Assembly (NCBI GenBank): GCA_018831265.1
Contig: JAHJCO010000012.1
Span: forward strand, 1-64,000
Length of the DNA: 64,000 nucleotides
Direction of reading: 5' to 3'
DNA from: Actinomycetota bacterium
GTDB lineage: Bacteria; Actinomycetota; Geothermincolia; Fen-727; Anoxymicrobiaceae
The notes under the pieces are model-generated. The model did not search any database. It was not told the DNA's origin and worked only from the letters and a program-made list of their open reading frames with translations. The position numbers and the translations under genes are program-made. Each line of letters opens with the position of its first letter. Position 1 is the first letter of the stretch. Positions 33,325-44,389 of this stretch are shown here, in pieces.

Positions 33325-34180
33325 GTTCGAGGTCACCGACAGGGAGGGTCTCGCGCCGGACGTCTTCCGGATGACCGTTCGGGCACCCCTCATCCCGCCG
33401 AACGCGGCGGCCGGGCAGTTCATCATCGTGCGCGTGGACACTCAAGGTGAGCGCATCCCGCTGACCCTCATGGACTACTCCCGCGAGGAGGGGACGGTCG
33501 AGATGGCCTTCCAGGTGGTGGGCACCACCACCATGAAGCTCTCCCGCTGCGAGGTCGGCGACTGCCTGGCCGACGTGGTCGGGCCCCTGGGGCGGCCGAC
33601 CGAGGTGATGAGGTTCGGGAAGGTCGCCTGCGTCGGGGGAGGGGTCGGCATCGCCGCGCTCTACCCGATCGCGCGGGCCATGGTGGACGCCGGCAACGAG
33701 GTGCGGGTGCTGCTGGGGGGGCGGGACCGGGAGCACCTGATACTCACCGACAGGATGGAGGCGCTGGACGCGGACCTCCGGGTCGCGACCGACGACGGCT
33801 CCTTCGGCGTGAGGGGCTTCGTCACCGAGCTGGTGCTGGAGGCCATAAACGAATGGGGCCCTGACAGGGTCGTCGCGGTGGGGCCGGTTCCCATGATGCG
33901 CGCGGTCTCGATGCTCACGAAGGAGCACGGTGTCCCGACCGTGGTCAGCCTCAACGCGATAATGCTCGACGGCACAGGGATGTGCGGTACATGCCGTTGC
34001 GAGGTCGCCGGCGAGACGAAGTTCTCCTGCGTGGACGGGCCGGAGTTCGACGGCCACCAGGTCGACTTCGAGGTCCTGGTGTCAAGGCTCAAGGCCTACC
34101 TGGACGAGGAGGCGGTATCGCGCGACCGCTTCGCGGGCCTCGCCGAGGGGTACAGGCCGGCCTGCGGGGAGGGCGGATGA
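33311..34180 (+). CDS. FAD/NAD-binding flavoprotein subunit, SudB/NfnA/PyrK-like
   Basis: 289 residues from TTG 33311 (AGGGAGC 6 nt upstream), overlapping cooC by 14 nt. The FAD-binding barrel (FRMTVRAPLIPPNAAAGQFIIVRV, RIPLTLMDYS) precedes the NAD(P) domain (VACVGGGVGIAALYPIARAM) and a C-terminal 2Fe-2S loop with cysteines in GMCGTCRCEV and KFSCVDGPEFDGHQVDF. This matches the small subunit of NfnAB/sulfide dehydrogenase, which passes electrons between NAD(P)H and ferredoxin. The large partner (GltA/SudA-like) is not next to it; it may be elsewhere, or this subunit serves another partner. Confidence 0.82.
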   Translation: MERARFEVTDREGLAPDVFRMTVRAPLIPPNAAAGQFIIVRVDTQGERIPLTLMDYSREEGTVEMAFQVVGTTTMKLSRCEVGDCLADVVGPLGRPTEVMRFGKVACVGGGVGIAALYPIARAMVDAGNEVRVLLGGRDREHLILTDRMEALDADLRVATDDGSFGVRGFVTELVLEAINEWGPDRVVAVGPVPMMRAVSMLTKEHGVPTVVSLNAIMLDGTGMCGTCRCEVAGETKFSCVDGPEFDGHQVDFEVLVSRLKAYLDEEAVSRDRFAGLAEGYRPACGEGG

Positions 34181-35658
34181 GCGCGGACGAGAAGGTGAGG
34201 GTCCGCTTCGCCCCGAGCCCCACGGGTAAGCTGCACCTGGGCTCGGCCCGCACGGCGCTGTTCAACTGGCTGTTCGCGCGGGGGCGCTCGGGCGTGCTGG
34301 TGCTGCGCCTGGAGGATACGGACCCCGAGCGTTCATCGAGTGAGTTCGAGCGCGACATCATCGGCTCGCTGCACTGGATGGGCCTGGACTGGGACGAGGG
34401 TCCCGACGTGGGGGGAGAGTACGGGCCCTACCGCCAGAGCGAGCGCATGGACCTGTACCGCGAGCACGCCGACCGCCTGCTGGAGACCGGCAGGGCCTAC
34501 CGTTGCTTCTGCACCGCGGAGGAACTGGACGCGCGCAGGAAGGCCGCGATCGCCGAGGGCAGGGCCTGGCGTTACGACCGCGTGTGCACCGGGCTCGGCG
34601 AGGCGGACGCGGCGGGGAGGGCTGCCGCCGGGGAGCCGTTCGCCCTCCGCTTCCGCGTCCCGGAGCAGGTCATCATAATCGACGATATGCTGCGCGGCGC
34701 GGTCGAGGTGGACTCGCACGAGATAGACGACTTCATAATAATGCGCTCTGACGGGACCGCGGGGTTCCACCTCGCGGTGGTCGTGGACGACTTCACCATG
34801 GGGATCACGCACGTGATAAGGGGGGACGACCACCTGACCAACGCGGCCAGGCACGTCCTGCTCTTCGAAGCGTTCGGCGCCCCGACGCCGCGCTTCCTGC
34901 ATCACTCGCTGCTCATGGGAAAGGACGGGGGGAAGCTGTCCAAGAGGCACGGCTCCACGGCCGTCTCCGACTACCGCGAGAAAGGCTACCTCCCGGTGGC
35001 TCTGACCAACTACCTGGCGCTGCTGTCCTGGGCGCCCGGCGACGACCGTGAGCTCTTCAGCCTGGGCCAGCTCGTGGACGAGTTCGGCATCGAGGGTGTC
35101 TCGGCGAGCAAGGCGATATTCGACGTGGACAAGCTCAACTGGCTGAACCGCCAGCACATGAAGGCGCTCTCCGACTCCGAGCTCACCGACCTGGTGATAC
35201 CTTTCCTCCAGGCCGAGGGCCGGACCGCCCTGCTGGGCCTGCCCCGCGTCAGGCTGGAGGTCGCGGTGGCCTCGGTGCGCAACGGCATGGAGACGCTTGT
35301 CGACGCTGTCGAGCCGATGGACATCTACGCGCGCCCCGCCGGTGAGATCTCGGCCAAGGCGCTGGCCGAGCTGCGCAAGTCGGGCGAGCTGGACGAGGCC
35401 CTGAGGCTCTGCGTCGAGGCACTGCGCTCAGAGTCCTCAGACGACATGGAGACAGCGGAGCGGATAGTCGCACGGCTGCGCGGTGAGGCGAAAGAACGTG
35501 GATGGGGGGCCAAGAAGGTGCTCTGGCCGTTCAGGCTGGCCGTGACCGGCCTCACGGTCGGTCCCGACCTCGTCTACCTTATAATGTTCTGGGGGCCGGG
35601 CGGCTGCGCTGACCGCATAGAGGCCTCGATGCCGGCACTGGAGGGTAGCCTTGGCTGA
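34177..35658 (+). CDS. gltX: Glutamyl-tRNA synthetase
   Basis: About 493 residues. ATG 34177 overlaps the previous stop (ATGA) and follows GGGGAGGGCGG. HIGH-type motif [21 protein letters not shown] and KMSKS-type motif [16 protein letters not shown] are intact, with [10 protein letters not shown] and [21 protein letters not shown]. It charges tRNA-Glu (and perhaps tRNA-Gln) with glutamate. It lies in the tight run cooC-flavoprotein-gltX-cysE with overlaps at each junction, so the four are co-transcribed. Confidence 0.95.
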   Translation: MSADEKVRVRFAPSPTGKLHLGSARTALFNWLFARGRSGVLVLRLEDTDPERSSSEFERDIIGSLHWMGLDWDEGPDVGGEYGPYRQSERMDLYREHADRLLETGRAYRCFCTAEELDARRKAAIAEGRAWRYDRVCTGLGEADAAGRAAAGEPFALRFRVPEQVIIIDDMLRGAVEVDSHEIDDFIIMRSDGTAGFHLAVVVDDFTMGITHVIRGDDHLTNAARHVLLFEAFGAPTPRFLHHSLLMGKDGGKLSKRHGSTAVSDYREKGYLPVALTNYLALLSWAPGDDRELFSLGQLVDEFGIEGVSASKAIFDVDKLNWLNRQHMKALSDSELTDLVIPFLQAEGRTALLGLPRVRLEVAVASVRNGMETLVDAVEPMDIYARPAGEISAKALAELRKSGELDEALRLCVEALRSESSDDMETAERIVARLRGEAKERGWGAKKVLWPFRLAVTGLTVGPDLVYLIMFWGPGGCADRIEASMPALEGSLG

Positions 35659-36331
35659 GGGTCACAGAGGGCTCGGGGAGTTTATAAACGATGCCATTGC
35701 AGTGCTGCGCTCAGACGTCCGGGCGGTCAAGGACCGCGACCCGGCGGCGACCAACACGCTCGAGGTGATCCTCACCTACCCGGGCCTGCACGCGGTCTGG
35801 CTGCACCGCGTGGCCAACTACCTCTGGCGCCGGAAGGTGCCGGGACTGCCCAGGGCCATCTCCATGTTCGCCCGCATGCTCACCGGCATCGAGATACACC
35901 AGGGCGCCACAATCGGCCACGGCTTTTTCATAGACCACGGCATGGGCGTGGTCATCGGCGAGACGACCGAGATAGGCGAGAACGTCACGCTGTTCCAGGG
36001 CGTGACCCTCGGCGGCACGGGCAAGGAGAAGGGCAAGCGCCACCCCACCATCCAGGACAACGTGGTTATCGCCGCGGGTGCCAGCGTACTGGGGCCGATC
36101 ACGGTGGGGGAGAGCTCCAAGGTGGGCGCCGGGGCGGTGGTCATCCAGGACGTGCCACCGAACTGCACGGTGGTGGGGGTCCCGGGGCGCGTGACGGTAT
36201 GCTCGGGAGAGCGCATCAGCCCCATCGACCTTCACCACGAGGATCTGCCCGACCCGGTGCTGGACATGTTCAACACCATCGAGCGCCGCCTGGACCGCAT
36301 CGAAAAACGCCTGGACAAAGAGCCCCGATAA
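35651..36331 (+). CDS. cysE: Serine O-acetyltransferase
   Basis: 226 residues, TTG start overlapping gltX by 8 nt and preceded by GGAGGGTAGCC. Left-handed beta-helix hexapeptide repeats ([54 protein letters not shown] in the gene, quoted here only as the region around residues 85-140) include the catalytic HGMGVVIGE and GKEKGKRHP blocks. It makes O-acetylserine from serine and acetyl-CoA for cysteine synthesis. The C-terminal tail ([16 protein letters not shown]) is a short coiled coil. Last gene of its operon. Confidence 0.93.
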   Translation: MAEGHRGLGEFINDAIAVLRSDVRAVKDRDPAATNTLEVILTYPGLHAVWLHRVANYLWRRKVPGLPRAISMFARMLTGIEIHQGATIGHGFFIDHGMGVVIGETTEIGENVTLFQGVTLGGTGKEKGKRHPTIQDNVVIAAGASVLGPITVGESSKVGAGAVVIQDVPPNCTVVGVPGRVTVCSGERISPIDLHHEDLPDPVLDMFNTIERRLDRIEKRLDKEPR

Positions 36332-36456
36332 GGAACTCAACCTACCGCACAACCCTTTAGAAAACCTCCCAGTTGCCGATACTACATCTAACTCTGGTGG
36401 AACCATGCCTGGGCTCTGCCAGGACCGGGGGCAAAACGATCGAAGGGGAGGCGGGG

Positions 36457-39400
36457 ATGAGCGGCAACCCACACGTAAGGACCAGGACCCTTGTGACCAC
36501 AATCGCGGCATTCCTGTTCGTAACCTGTGTTCTGCTGGCAATCTCGACCATCGCACAGGCATCAAACCCGGATAACGACCAAACCCCAATGGGGGGGGGG
36601 CCTAGACTCCCTCCTGACCTCTACCCTTAGCTCCCGTGCCCCCGCCCCCGTCGTCACCTCAATCACCCCCGATTTGGCCAGAAGCGGCGACACCAACGTG
36701 AAGATCACCAAGCTCTCCGGCACCGGCTTCCGCTACGGGGCCACTGTGAGGCTCACCAGGAGCGGCCAGAGCTACATGGAGGCCAGGTACGTAAGGGTAG
36801 TCTCCTCGAAGAAGATAACCTGCACCCTGGACCTTACCGGCGCCCTGCCCGGGGCCTGGAACGTGGTGGTCATAAACACCGATGAAGGAAGGGGTACACT
36901 CAGAAACGGCTTCACCGTACTGCCCCCTCTTCCCACCATCACCTCCATAACCCCCGACAACGCGGGAAGCGGAAATCCCGCCTTGTCCACCGCGGTAATC
37001 GGCACCAACTTCGTCTCCGGCGCTCAAGTCGTCTTGAGGCGAAACGGCCATGACGACATAGTCGCAAACCCCGGGACGTTCATCTCCTCCACCAGGCTGG
37101 ACTGCGTATTCGACCTCACGGGAGCCGACGACTGGTACTACGAAGTGGTTGTGACCAACCCGGACGGGGGGAGCGCCACCCTCCAGTACGGCTTCTACGT
37201 GAACCCTGCTCCCGACGTGCGTTCCATCAGGCCATCCTCGGCTGGAACCGGGAACCCGGCCTTCACAGCCCAGATTCGTGGAAGGCACTTCGAAGAGGGT
37301 CTCGTGGTGAAGCTCACCCGGACAGGGTGCCCGGACATCGTGGCATCAAGCGTTGAAGTTCGCTACGGCACCACCATCAGCTGTTCCCTCGACCTCTCAA
37401 CTGCTGAACTCGGTGCCTGGGACGTGCACGTCATCAACCCTGACGGGGGCAGATCCGTGCTTCCCGCTGGCTTCACCGTCACCTCCAACCCGACTTTGAC
37501 CTCCATCACCCCGGACAACGCCGGGAGCGGGAACCCCGCCTTCCAGGCACTGATAACGGGGGCCAATTTCGATCCTCTGGCCGCGTTCAAGCTCCAGAGA
37601 GGCAGCACCAACATACAGGCCTCCACCACCTCGGTTGACGAATCGCGCACATATGCCGACTGCACCTTCGACCTGAGGGGCGCTTCCGTCGGTCCGTGGG
37701 ACGTTGTGGTCACTAACCCGGACGGAGGAACCGCCACACTGGTTCGTGGTTTCCGTGTGAACCAGTATCCCAGGGTGTACGCTATTACCCCGAACAGCGC
37801 CCCGGGCGGGAAAGCGAGCGTTCCGGTTGCCATCTCCGGCAACCTCTTCTTCTCCGGAGCCCAGGTCTCCCTCGAGAGGGAAGGGGAGCCTGCAATCGAT
37901 GCTCGAGAAGAAGTGGTGACCCCTTACTACGCGATTACCTGTACCCTCGACCTCACCAACGCTCTCCCGGGAGCCTGGGACGTGGTCGTGACCAATCCCG
38001 ACGGGGGGAGGGGAACGCTTCCGGCAGGCTTCACCGTCACCCCGGGACCGACCGTAACCTCAATCACCCCAAATAGCGCCAGGACCGGTGAGATCGTCCA
38101 GATAACGGACCTTGCCGGAGACCTCTTCCAGGCCGGAGCGACAGTCAGGCTGACTCACGAAGAGCTTCCCGGCATAGACGCCACCGAAGTGGATGTGGTC
38201 TCACCTCAGGAGATAACCTGCTCCATCGACCTCACAGGCGCCTCTCCCGGGGCCTGGAACGTGGTCGTCACCAACCCGGACGGGGGCTCCGGGTCTCTGG
38301 GAGGAGGCTTCACCGTCGATTCTCTCCCTCCGCCCACAGTCACCTCCATCGAGCCCGACTGGGCGAACAGCGAAAACGGCGTGGTCTCCGTCACGGTCAC
38401 CGGGACCGGCTTCGTAAACGGAACCTCAGACGAAAAGACCTCCTTCCGGCTCTCTCGAACGGGCCACACCGACATCGAAGCCGAGAACGAGACAGTGCTC
38501 TCCACATCGGAGATGACCGGTACCCTGGACTTGAGCCAGGCGGCTTCCGGCTCCTGGGACGTAGTGGTGACCAACCCCGATTCCCAGAGCGGTGTCCTTC
38601 CCAACGGCTTCACGGTCAACCCCCCGCCATCTCCCACCTCCATAACCCCTGCAAGTGCGGGAAGCGGCGCTGCCGAGGTCAGGATAACCATCCAGGGCAG
38701 TCACCTGGACCACACCGATACTGTGGTCCTTGTAAGAGGCGATCTGACCATCACCGCCTCCAACCTCTCGTTCTCAGCGGAGCAGATAACCGGCACTCTG
38801 GACCTCAGGGACGCCGAGCCCGGCCCCTACGAACTGGTGGTGAGAGACACCTATGCCGGAGAGGGGACGCTTCCCAATGCCTTCACCGTGAATCCCGCTC
38901 CCATTGTCTCAGGCATCACCCCTGACAAGGGACGGACCGGCGAGGTAATGGAGGCAGCCGAGGTCTCCGGCTCCAGCTTCGCACAGGGAGCGATCGTCAG
39001 GCTCACCCGGGAAGGACACGCAGATATCACCGCCATGGAGGTGATCGTGGTCTCCCACGAGCACATCACCTGCACACTCGACCTCTATGAGGCCGAGCCC
39101 GGCCCCTGGAGCGTATCCGTGATCAACCCGGACGCAGGCATGGGTACCCTCACCGACGGATTCACCGTAACAGCCGTCCAGACCCTCACCTCCATAGAAG
39201 TCACACCCTCTGACATCACCCTCTACAACGGCTCGCAGCAGCAGTTCGAGGCGATCGGGCGGGACCAGGATGAAAACCCCGTGACCATAACCCCGGAGTG
39301 GTCATGCGATGCCTGGGTGGGAACCATAGATCCTCAGAGCGGTTTATTCGACGCCACCGGCTGGGGCACAGGGACGATCAACGCGACGTTTGAAGGCGTC

Positions 39401-42400
39401 ACTGGTACAGCCCAGGTACACATCCCCAGCATCCTACCCGAGGTCATCAACGACCCCGATTACCGCCTGGAGAAGAAATACAGCCCCTACATCCTGACCA
39501 GGCCGATGACCATCGATTACGGTGCCAGGCTTACCATAGAGCCCGGGGTGATGATAAAGGCCCAATCGGGAATCCGGAACGCGACGATAATCGTGTATGG
39601 AGTACTCCATGCCGACGGGGCCATCAGGGACGCGGAAGGAAACATCACGGCGGTGGACCCCGTCACCATAACCTCCCTCAAGGACGACGACCCTGTCTAC
39701 GGCGACACCAACGGGGACGGTCCGAGCCAGCCCCGCTGCGGGGACTGGTTCATCGTCTACTTCTACAACCCGGCCGAGGCCTCCACTCTCTCCCACTGCG
39801 TGATGCGATACGGCGGAGGGTCTGGCACCGAGGAGATGAACCTGGTGCTGGACGGAAGCCACCTGATAGAGAACACGGTCATGAGCGACTACACCCGGGT
39901 GGGGGTGGAGGTCCGGGGCGGCTCTCCCCTCATCCGTGACTGCCTCTTCCACCGACTGGACGAGGTCTCGGGCGCCCTGACCCAGACCGCGGTATCGGTA
40001 CTGGGCGGCTCTCCCACCGTGGAGGACTGCACCGCGAGCGGCCTCGCCGGCACCGGACTGGTGGCAAAAGGGGGCACTCCAGTTTTCAGGAACAACACGA
40101 TCGCGAACTGCGCCTCTGGGATCGTGGTGGCAAAGGAACCGGGCTACGGCGAGCCATGTCCCGCCCTCACCGGAAATCGCATCCATGCTTGCGCCGGTGA
40201 CACTATTTATATGAGCGACTGCTCCTGGAGCGCTCTATCGGCCAACACTTGGAAGAGGCCCGGGGGAGAGGACCCCTCAGACTGCAACGGCATAAACGGG
40301 ATACGGGTGCAGGGCACCTACTCCTCGGACATGAGGTGGAACAACGCCAATCCGGACCTGCCGTTCGTACTCTACGATACCGGTCAGCCCTCCGGCGTCA
40401 CGGTGACGACCGGAGCCACCCTGACAATTGAGCCCGGAACCAGGATCAAGGCCGGTGCGGCTTCATCCATCTGGGTCTGGGGCCGACTGCAAGCCCCCGG
40501 CACCTCGGACCAGCACATCACCATGACCTCCATCTTCAACCTGGATGGAGGTTCAACCTACAACCTGGCCCCTATCCAGAACCCTACCCCCGGGGATTGG
40601 AAGGGCATAAGGCTGGAGAACACCGACCCCGCCCTCGCCTCCAGTCTCTCATTCTGCGACGTCTCATACGCGGGGGGAATACCCACAACGGATGGAGGTG
40701 CTATCGGGGTACGGGGAGACCACCAGGTGACCTCCTGCTCGATATCCTGCTGCGCTTCCGACGGCGTGCATGTCTTCTCGGGCTCTCCACTTGTGAGGGA
40801 CCTGTCCACCTACCAGGTGAAGCTCCTCGGCGGTGATCCCCCGCCGGCACCCGCGATGGCATCGGTGAGGGTGGTGGACGGCAGCGCACTGGTCGAGAAC
40901 TCGAGCGGCTCTACCGCCTCCATGCAGGATGGAGACTACGGGGTCTGGATCGAGGGGGGGAGCCCGACGATACAGAACGGACTGCATATCAACGGGATGC
41001 GGGCGGTGGGGGTGCAGATCACCGGGGGGACGCCGGCAGTTCAAGGAAATCTGATCGAGAGCTGTCAGTACGGGATCAAGATCGATGGGTGCGATGCAAT
41101 GACCACTGTCGCTGAAAACACCGTGAACAACTGCACGGAGTTCCTGGGCCGTGTTGAAAACGGGTTGGAGAACCTGCAGATATTCGACAATAGTGGCTCG
41201 GGCTGCAGGATTAATGGCATTGAGCTTTCCGCCTACTCGTGGTTCGCCACTAACTCCATTCGCCTCATGGCCAACCTCGTTCCGTATACCATGACCGAGA
41301 GCGACTTCACGGTCCCGGCAGGTTCTACCCTGGTGATAGACCCAGGCGTTATCATCAAGTGGCTGGATGTGAGGATGACTGTCGCAGGGTCTCTGCAATG
41401 CGTAGGCACGCAGCAGGACCGGATCTGCATCACCAGTCTGTACGACGATTCTGTTGGAGGACCGACGAGCAACGACGGTTTGCCTCACTACCCATCGTAC
41501 AACGATTGGGGAGGGATCAGTCTGGCGAATGACCAGTGCTTCGTCCAATGGACCCGGCTCGCCTACGGTGGTTCCGGGAACGCTCTCTTAAACGTGGAAA
41601 ACTGCTCTCCAATTCTGAGCAAGCTCACTATAGACGGTGGTACATCCTACGGGGATAGAGGAGGCACCGGGATCAGGCTATCTGGTGATACTTGCACCAG
41701 GATCGATGACGACGAACCTGGAGCCACCACGATTTCCTATTGCGATGTCGCGGTCCTGGTGGACCTAGACGACCACTCCCGCCCTGGCCAGCCTATCGTG
41801 AATGGCTGCAATCTATGGGATTCCAACTACGGCGTGCAGTTACTGAACGGCGATCCGGAGAACCCGTTTAACGCGGAGTGGAACGACTGGTGCCACTTTG
41901 GAGTAGAAAACGGCCCGGCGCCGGCGGGCGACGGAAGCGCCGTGTCTGACTTCGAGACAACGGACGTTCTGCCATGGAAGGGCCTTGGTCAGAATCACGA
42001 GCAAGACCACGACAACGACGAAACGCAACCCGAGGTGGGGATATCATATAGTGTTTATGACAGGCCAGGAGCAGTTGATGCATGCGAGGGGCTTGCGACC
42101 GTCTTCGCCCTCGATGGAGCCACTATCCGGCAGAGAAGAGGCAACGTAGCCCCATCTGAACCCCATTATCCGTTACTCCTTTCCGGCAGAGAAAGAGATC
42201 TCCGCGACTATTACCTGAATCCCGGAGACCCACAGACCGAAGGTCAAGATCCCCTTTCTTCCGACAATGTGGACCTTGTAATGAACGCGGGCCACGGGTG
42301 GCTAAAGCAGCCGCCTGGTTCAGGTGATTCGATCATCGACTACCAGAATGGGATGGGGCCTAATGGTGGTTTGTTGCCTTCATCCAGCCTGGGCTGGGGG

Positions 42401-43294
42401 GACCAGGATCTAGAGTGGGCGATCGTATACAATTGCAGGCTCCTTGCCAGGAACGATCAGGCAGACGTCGCTGCTGAAATGCCGGACAGGGCTGGAACAC
42501 CGGGTGTAGTACCGGAAGACGTCCAGTATAACGAGAATGATTATTACACTCTGCTGGATGTGGAGAGTAGATTCCGCTACAGAACTGTTGCCAAGGGCCT
42601 TCATCTGCTGATGGGCATGGGGACCAAGTGTTGGATGACGGGTGCTGTGGGGGTTGAGACCGCACAGCGGATCACTCAGCCTGACCCGAGGAATATGACG
42701 GATGCATGGAAGCTTGCCAACTACCATAATCAAGCGCAGGACAGGCGGGACGAAGCCCAAGTTTGGGAGGACAGAAGTATCTGGGACCCCTATAACCTGG
42801 CTGTCGTTTACGGCGCAAGTGAATCCTTCGGTGATTTCTTCTTCGGGCACGGGCCGCAGTCATCAGATCCGGGCCTCAATTCCGGGCGTCGTCTCGAGTA
42901 CCAAGTGTGCGACTACGTACGAGAAGACGGCGGCTATGTGGAGTTACCGAGCAGTGAGCTACCAAAGGGCAACATCGTTGTCGTAACAACAAACTATAAC
43001 GTTCAGCCGGGGCAGGAGGTTGAGTTCATCGCTCTGTCCGAAGGGGGCCCCGGTGAGACCCCCCAGCCGTTTGACTCGGGCGTGATCGTCAGATTCAGGA
43101 AGACCGAAGCCGAGGGGACCCGGCAGTACATACAGCAACCAGCTACATTCATCGACGAGCACAGAGTCAGGGTTGTTATTCCCTCGAACGTGGAAAGAGG
43201 CAAGGATTATCAGGTGTTGTTCCTCAACCACAACATGAACTTTGGATACCTGGAGGTCGATTTGCACATAGAGGAGGCGTTACCCCCGCCATGA
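36457..43294 (+). CDS. Giant secreted IPT/TIG - Ig-like - beta-helix protein, frame broken at a G10 tract
   Basis: Start ATG 36457 (GGGGAGGCGGGG upstream) opens a signal peptide (RTRTLVTTIAAFLFVTCVLLAISTIAQA). That frame ends at 36630, while the body continues in the +1 frame after ten G at 36591-36600; nine G would join them. The body (~2,230 residues) has about ten ~80-residue IPT/TIG repeats (SITPD-AGSGN ... WDVVVTNPDGGxGTL-GFTV), a Big2-like domain (~39180-39430), right-handed beta-helix repeats (TIEPGVMIKA, VRGGSPLIRDC; ~39440-41900), and a C-terminal region with VDLVMNAGHGWL and EWAIVYNCRLL, resembling DUF6345/caspase-like folds. A surface adhesin or enzyme is inferred. The partner gene at 43291 overlaps by 4 nt. 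Confidence 0.8.
36591..36600 (+). repeat. Homopolymer G10 tract at the frame break
   Basis: Ten consecutive G between the signal-peptide codons (DNDQTPM) and the mature part. Removing one G restores a continuous frame. It could be a slippage switch (phase variation) or an assembly error. Confidence 0.85.
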
Positions 43295-44253
43295 GTAAGT
43301 CACTGTCCAAATCAACCTGTATTGCTCTTGGTGGTGCGCTGGTCGCAGTGGTCGGCACTGCAATTGTCCTCGTGATGTTCCTGGGGGGTGGAAACGCCGT
43401 CCCTCCACTGGACGCCCCACCGGAGGCTGCCAATAAGCCTGTGAAAGGTAGCTTACTCCTCACCGCAAAGGAAGCACCTCAGGTTCCCGAGGTACTCACG
43501 GTATACCGCTTAGAGCAAATTGCGAAGAACAGGAAAGAAATCGAGGAATTGGCAAAAGAGTTTGATCTCGTACAACCTATCAAACTCGATGAATTAGGAG
43601 CAGGAAGCAGGAGTAGCGGAGTTGAACACGAAGAATTCGACAACTACTACGCGCGTGAGGGCGATCCGAATATTGGCCGCATCTTTCACTACTACTTCAG
43701 GACAGGTAATTACGAGTTCTGGATAGGTTCTAAGTACGGGGAGGAGAATCCCGACCTTCCAACGGTCGAAGAAGCCGGTGCGCTTGCTATGCATGCGCTT
43801 GAAGAACGGGGCCTTTTGCCCGACGAGGCCTTTGTGTCAACAATAGGTGGACCCCAAGCCGAGACGATTATTGATGACCAATATAGGAAGTTCCTTCTAC
43901 AGAGAGACGTCGAGATATCAAGAGAGGTAGATGGCAGGACGATCGTCGGTCCCGGGATGCGCATCATGGTTTCGCTGGGGACTGATGGGGAGCTGATCGG
44001 CGTCGACAGCACCATGAGAAACCTGGTTCCTTACAAGAAGTTCGAGGTCAAGTCGCTTGAAGAAGCAATCGAGGACGCAGAGAAGGGCAATGACACGATG
44101 AACCTCCATCCTGATGTGGAGAACCCTGAAGTCTCGCGGGTGGAGCTGATCTACTACGCCGACCCCTCGAAGACGACCAATCAGTTCCTGCAGCCCGTCT
44201 ACTGCCTTTCCGGCCCCGAAACCTGCATCTATGTACCTGCAATAAAGCAGTGA
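43291..44253 (+). CDS. Membrane-anchored extracytoplasmic protein coupled to the giant secreted protein
   Basis: 320 residues. ATG 43291 overlaps the previous stop (ATGA). One N-terminal helix (CIALGGALVAVVGTAIVLVMFL) anchors an outside domain rich in charged residues: FDNYYAREGDPNIGRIFHYYFRTGNYEFWIG, LPTVEEAGALAMHALEERGLLPDEAF, and a two-Cys end (YCLSGPETCIYVPAIKQ) that could form a disulfide. No family recognised. Strict coupling suggests it helps secrete, anchor or inhibit the upstream protein. The GC content here and in the last ~1.5 kb of the upstream gene is visibly lower than in neighbouring genes, hinting at transfer. Confidence 0.7.
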   Translation: MSKSLSKSTCIALGGALVAVVGTAIVLVMFLGGGNAVPPLDAPPEAANKPVKGSLLLTAKEAPQVPEVLTVYRLEQIAKNRKEIEELAKEFDLVQPIKLDELGAGSRSSGVEHEEFDNYYAREGDPNIGRIFHYYFRTGNYEFWIGSKYGEENPDLPTVEEAGALAMHALEERGLLPDEAFVSTIGGPQAETIIDDQYRKFLLQRDVEISREVDGRTIVGPGMRIMVSLGTDGELIGVDSTMRNLVPYKKFEVKSLEEAIEDAEKGNDTMNLHPDVENPEVSRVELIYYADPSKTTNQFLQPVYCLSGPETCIYVPAIKQ

Positions 44254-44300
44254 TGCCAAATACTTAAGCTATAAGGCAGTCTAACCCAGAATCTTCACAT

Positions 44301-44309
44301 TGATATAAT
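44301..44309 (+). promoter_or_regulatory. Extended -10 promoter of cysS operon
   Basis: TGA-TATAAT with -10 at 44304-44309, about 80 nt before the cysS ATG. The leader contains the hairpin CTCGGG-N10-CCCGAG (about 44319-44340). No T-box motif is seen. Confidence 0.6.
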
Positions 44310-44389
44310 GTCTAGACGCTCGGGGCGCTGAAATCCCGAGTGGTTATCGGTTCCTTTCAGCCATCGACAAGAGCCAACAAGGTTGAAAC

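Noticed and set aside
30412-33441. 1,009-codon minus-strand open frame antisense to the HD-GYP and cooC genes
   Set aside because: Long antisense frames are common in GC-rich genes. Its translation is low in hydrophobic cores, rich in His/Pro/Arg and crosses element I, while the sense frames encode clear domains.
36527-36640. Independent start of the giant protein at a GTG at 36527
   Set aside because: There is no ribosome site and the first codons give a non-signal, Trp/Arg/His-containing sequence, whereas the other frame just upstream encodes a perfect signal peptide.
44254-44389. T-box leader before cysS (and likewise before argS and gltX)
   Set aside because: No T-box sequence, specifier loop or terminator/antiterminator pair is visible in any of the three upstream regions.
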